Made by a program: the position numbers and the translations under genes. A stretch of 64,000 bases of DNA, from NCBI RefSeq assembly GCF_027568515.1, contig NZ_JANKZF010000004.1, positions 1 through 64,000 on the forward strand, read 5' to 3'. Positions 61,845-64,000 of this stretch are shown one piece after another. Each line of letters starts with the position of its first letter. The first letter of the stretch is position 1. The notes beneath the pieces are model-generated. The model worked only from the letters and a program-made list of their open reading frames with translations, was not told where the DNA came from and ran no database searches. The stretch is from Arthrobacter sp. HY1533. Lineage in GTDB: Bacteria > Actinomycetota > Actinomycetes > Actinomycetales > Micrococcaceae.

Positions 61845-62501
61845 CTAGGCGTCGCGGCCCTCCTCGGTGCAGATGCACAGCCTGTTCCCTTGGACATCCG
61901 TGGCCACCACGAAACGCGGCGCCGCGAAGTCCGCCAGCGATGCCCCCGTGGCCTCCAAAGCAGCCAGGATCCCCGCGCTCCTTGAGTAAGGCACTGTCAC
62001 ATCCAGGTGGAAGCGGTTCACATTGGGGGTGGCGGTTTCCTGGAACCATATCGAGGGGCCCCGGCCGAACGGGTCAACCAATGCGCCGTCGGCTGCCACC
62101 TTGTAGCCCAGCGCGTCCCTCCATGTGCCCGCAATGGCCCCGGGGTCGTCGGTGTCAATCGCGATTTCCACTGTGCGCAGCAGCTCCGGGCGCACCACGG
62201 CACCGGTCCCGGCGGCGGCCGCGGAGATGGCCCCCGCCAAGGCCGTGTCACGGGCGGTGACTTTGGAGCCGGCGTCGTGCGAGGAAAGCGTCACAAACAA
62301 GTGGTCGTAGCGCCAGTCCACGTCGGGGTGGTGGTTGGCTTTCTGCGCCAGCTCTCCGATCGCGGCGAACAAGTCCAGGGCCGCGGCCGACGTCGGGCAC
62401 TTCAGGGCCGTGCGCAGCGCACCGAGGCCGAAGGTCCAGTCCGGCAGCGCCGCCAGTTCCGTGTCAATCTGGGCTCTGGTCAAAACGTCGTTCGCAGCCA
62501 T
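61845..62501 (-). CDS. Pterin-4a-carbinolamine dehydratase / VOC domain fusion
   Basis: A 218-aa two-domain protein. Residues about 1-97 form a PCD/DCoH domain with KANHHPDVDW and THD-like TLSSHDAGSKVTARDTALA, the active-site His pattern. Residues about 108-215 are a glyoxalase/VOC-like domain (VEIAIDTDDPGAIAGTWRDALGY, RFHLDVTVP). PCD dehydrates 4a-hydroxytetrahydrobiopterin, but no aromatic hydroxylase is nearby, and some PCD-like proteins act elsewhere. It follows thiG by 23 bp in the same direction, so it may be in the thiamine operon. Confidence 0.82.
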   Translation of the reverse strand: MAANDVLTRAQIDTELAALPDWTFGLGALRTALKCPTSAAALDLFAAIGELAQKANHHPDVDWRYDHLFVTLSSHDAGSKVTARDTALAGAISAAAAGTGAVVRPELLRTVEIAIDTDDPGAIAGTWRDALGYKVAADGALVDPFGRGPSIWFQETATPNVNRFHLDVTVPYSRSAGILAALEATGASLADFAAPRFVVATDVQGNRLCICTEEGRDA

Positions 62502-62524
62502 GGCAGGCTCCTTCGGGTTTTCGT

Positions 62525-63607
<1,083 letters not shown>

Positions 63608-63611
<4 letters not shown>

Positions 63612-64000
63612 GGTTTTTCCTGCTCGCTGGGGCCGGCGGGTGCCGGGTGGAGGGTGGGTGAAAAGCGGTCGGGGCGGAAGCGTTCCCAGGCCAGGTCGGT
63701 GATGCCGCCCAGCAGCTGCCGGCAAACCGTGGCGGCGATGGCGGTCAGGAGTACGCCGTGCCGGAAGAAGCCGGTGGCGATGATGAGCCCGGGGATGTCC
63801 CTGCCGTCAGATCCGGCCACGCGCCCCAGCAGCGGGGCGTTGTCAGGCGTTCCGGGCCGGGCCCGGGCGGTGCATTCGAGCAGTTCCAGCTCCGCCACGG
63901 CCGGCAGCAGAACGGCGGCGTCGCGCAGCAGCTGGTGCACTCCCCCTGCGCTGACGCCCGGGTTGCCGTCCTCCCGGCTCGTGGCGCCAATGACCACGGT
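63608..64000 (-). CDS. thiO: Glycine oxidase ThiO, C-terminal part (cut by window end)
   Basis: The last 130 residues of an FAD-dependent amine oxidase: VIGATSREDG, PGTPDNAPLLG and GLIIATGFFRHGVLLTAIAA are the conserved C-terminal FAD-site segments. ThiO makes dehydroglycine for ThiG. The 5' part lies beyond the right edge, as would the operon's promoter and any TPP riboswitch. The in-frame ATG at 63997 is internal, not a start. Confidence 0.9.

Overview
This is GC-rich chromosomal DNA from an actinobacterium, most likely a member of the Micrococcaceae (Arthrobacter or a close relative). The main signs are an actinobacterial gene set (AdnA/AdnB, UvrD2, MoeZ, DUF3107, DUF2342, UPF0182, the coproporphyrin-dependent haem pathway), frequent GTG/TTG starts, TANNNT -10 boxes placed 6-7 nt in front of start codons, and ATGA start/stop overlaps inside operons. 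I see no prophage, insertion sequence, CRISPR array or plasmid function.

Layout. (1) 112-10834, minus strand: an acyl-CoA catabolic operon (SDR, acyl-CoA synthetase, enoyl-CoA hydratase, acyl-CoA dehydrogenase, biotin carboxylase/BCCP, carboxyltransferase, AtuA-like protein, TIGR03084 protein) facing a divergent TetR regulator at 10941. Its make-up parallels the Pseudomonas acyclic terpene utilisation (atu) cluster. (2) 11720-20384: AI-2E family permease, cardiolipin synthase, SHOCT protein, leucyl aminopeptidase, AbgT transporter and an SLC13-type permease, then an initiator tRNA. (3) 20695-41450: a block recalling mycobacterial Rv3193c-Rv3204, with UPF0182, PDZ/Lon-type protease, DUF2342, a YgjP-type metallopeptidase, an orphan ThiF-like protein, UvrD2, NudC, a phosphotransferase-fold protein, AdnB, AdnA, an alkyltransferase-like protein and a DEDDh exonuclease. 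(4) 41827-44267: a polar amino-acid ABC importer. (5) 44456-55073: the haem locus, with every step from glutamyl-tRNA to haem b by the coproporphyrin route. hemA points right, and hemE-cgoX and chdC-cpfC-hemC-hemD-hemB-hemL point left. (6) 55161-61770: SDR, MoeZ, metNIQ methionine importer, TetR, DUF3107 and a small membrane protein. (7) 61845-64000: PCD/VOC fusion protein and thiG-thiS-thiO, the last cut by the window end.

The most unusual signal is a set of short interspersed repeats. Two families lie between genes and also occur as in-frame tandem insertions inside two haem genes: hemA, in the linker before the NADP-binding domain, and hemD, probably in an interdomain loop. The copies between genes have periods of 32 and about 20 bp, while the copies inside genes have periods of 33 and 18 bp, both multiples of three, so the reading frames stay open. 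Other points of interest are the orphan E1-like protein with cysteine pairs, candidate operators in front of the TetR gene, chdC and metN, and about nine apparently leaderless promoters.

All functional names come from reading translated sequences and motifs by eye; no database search was run.
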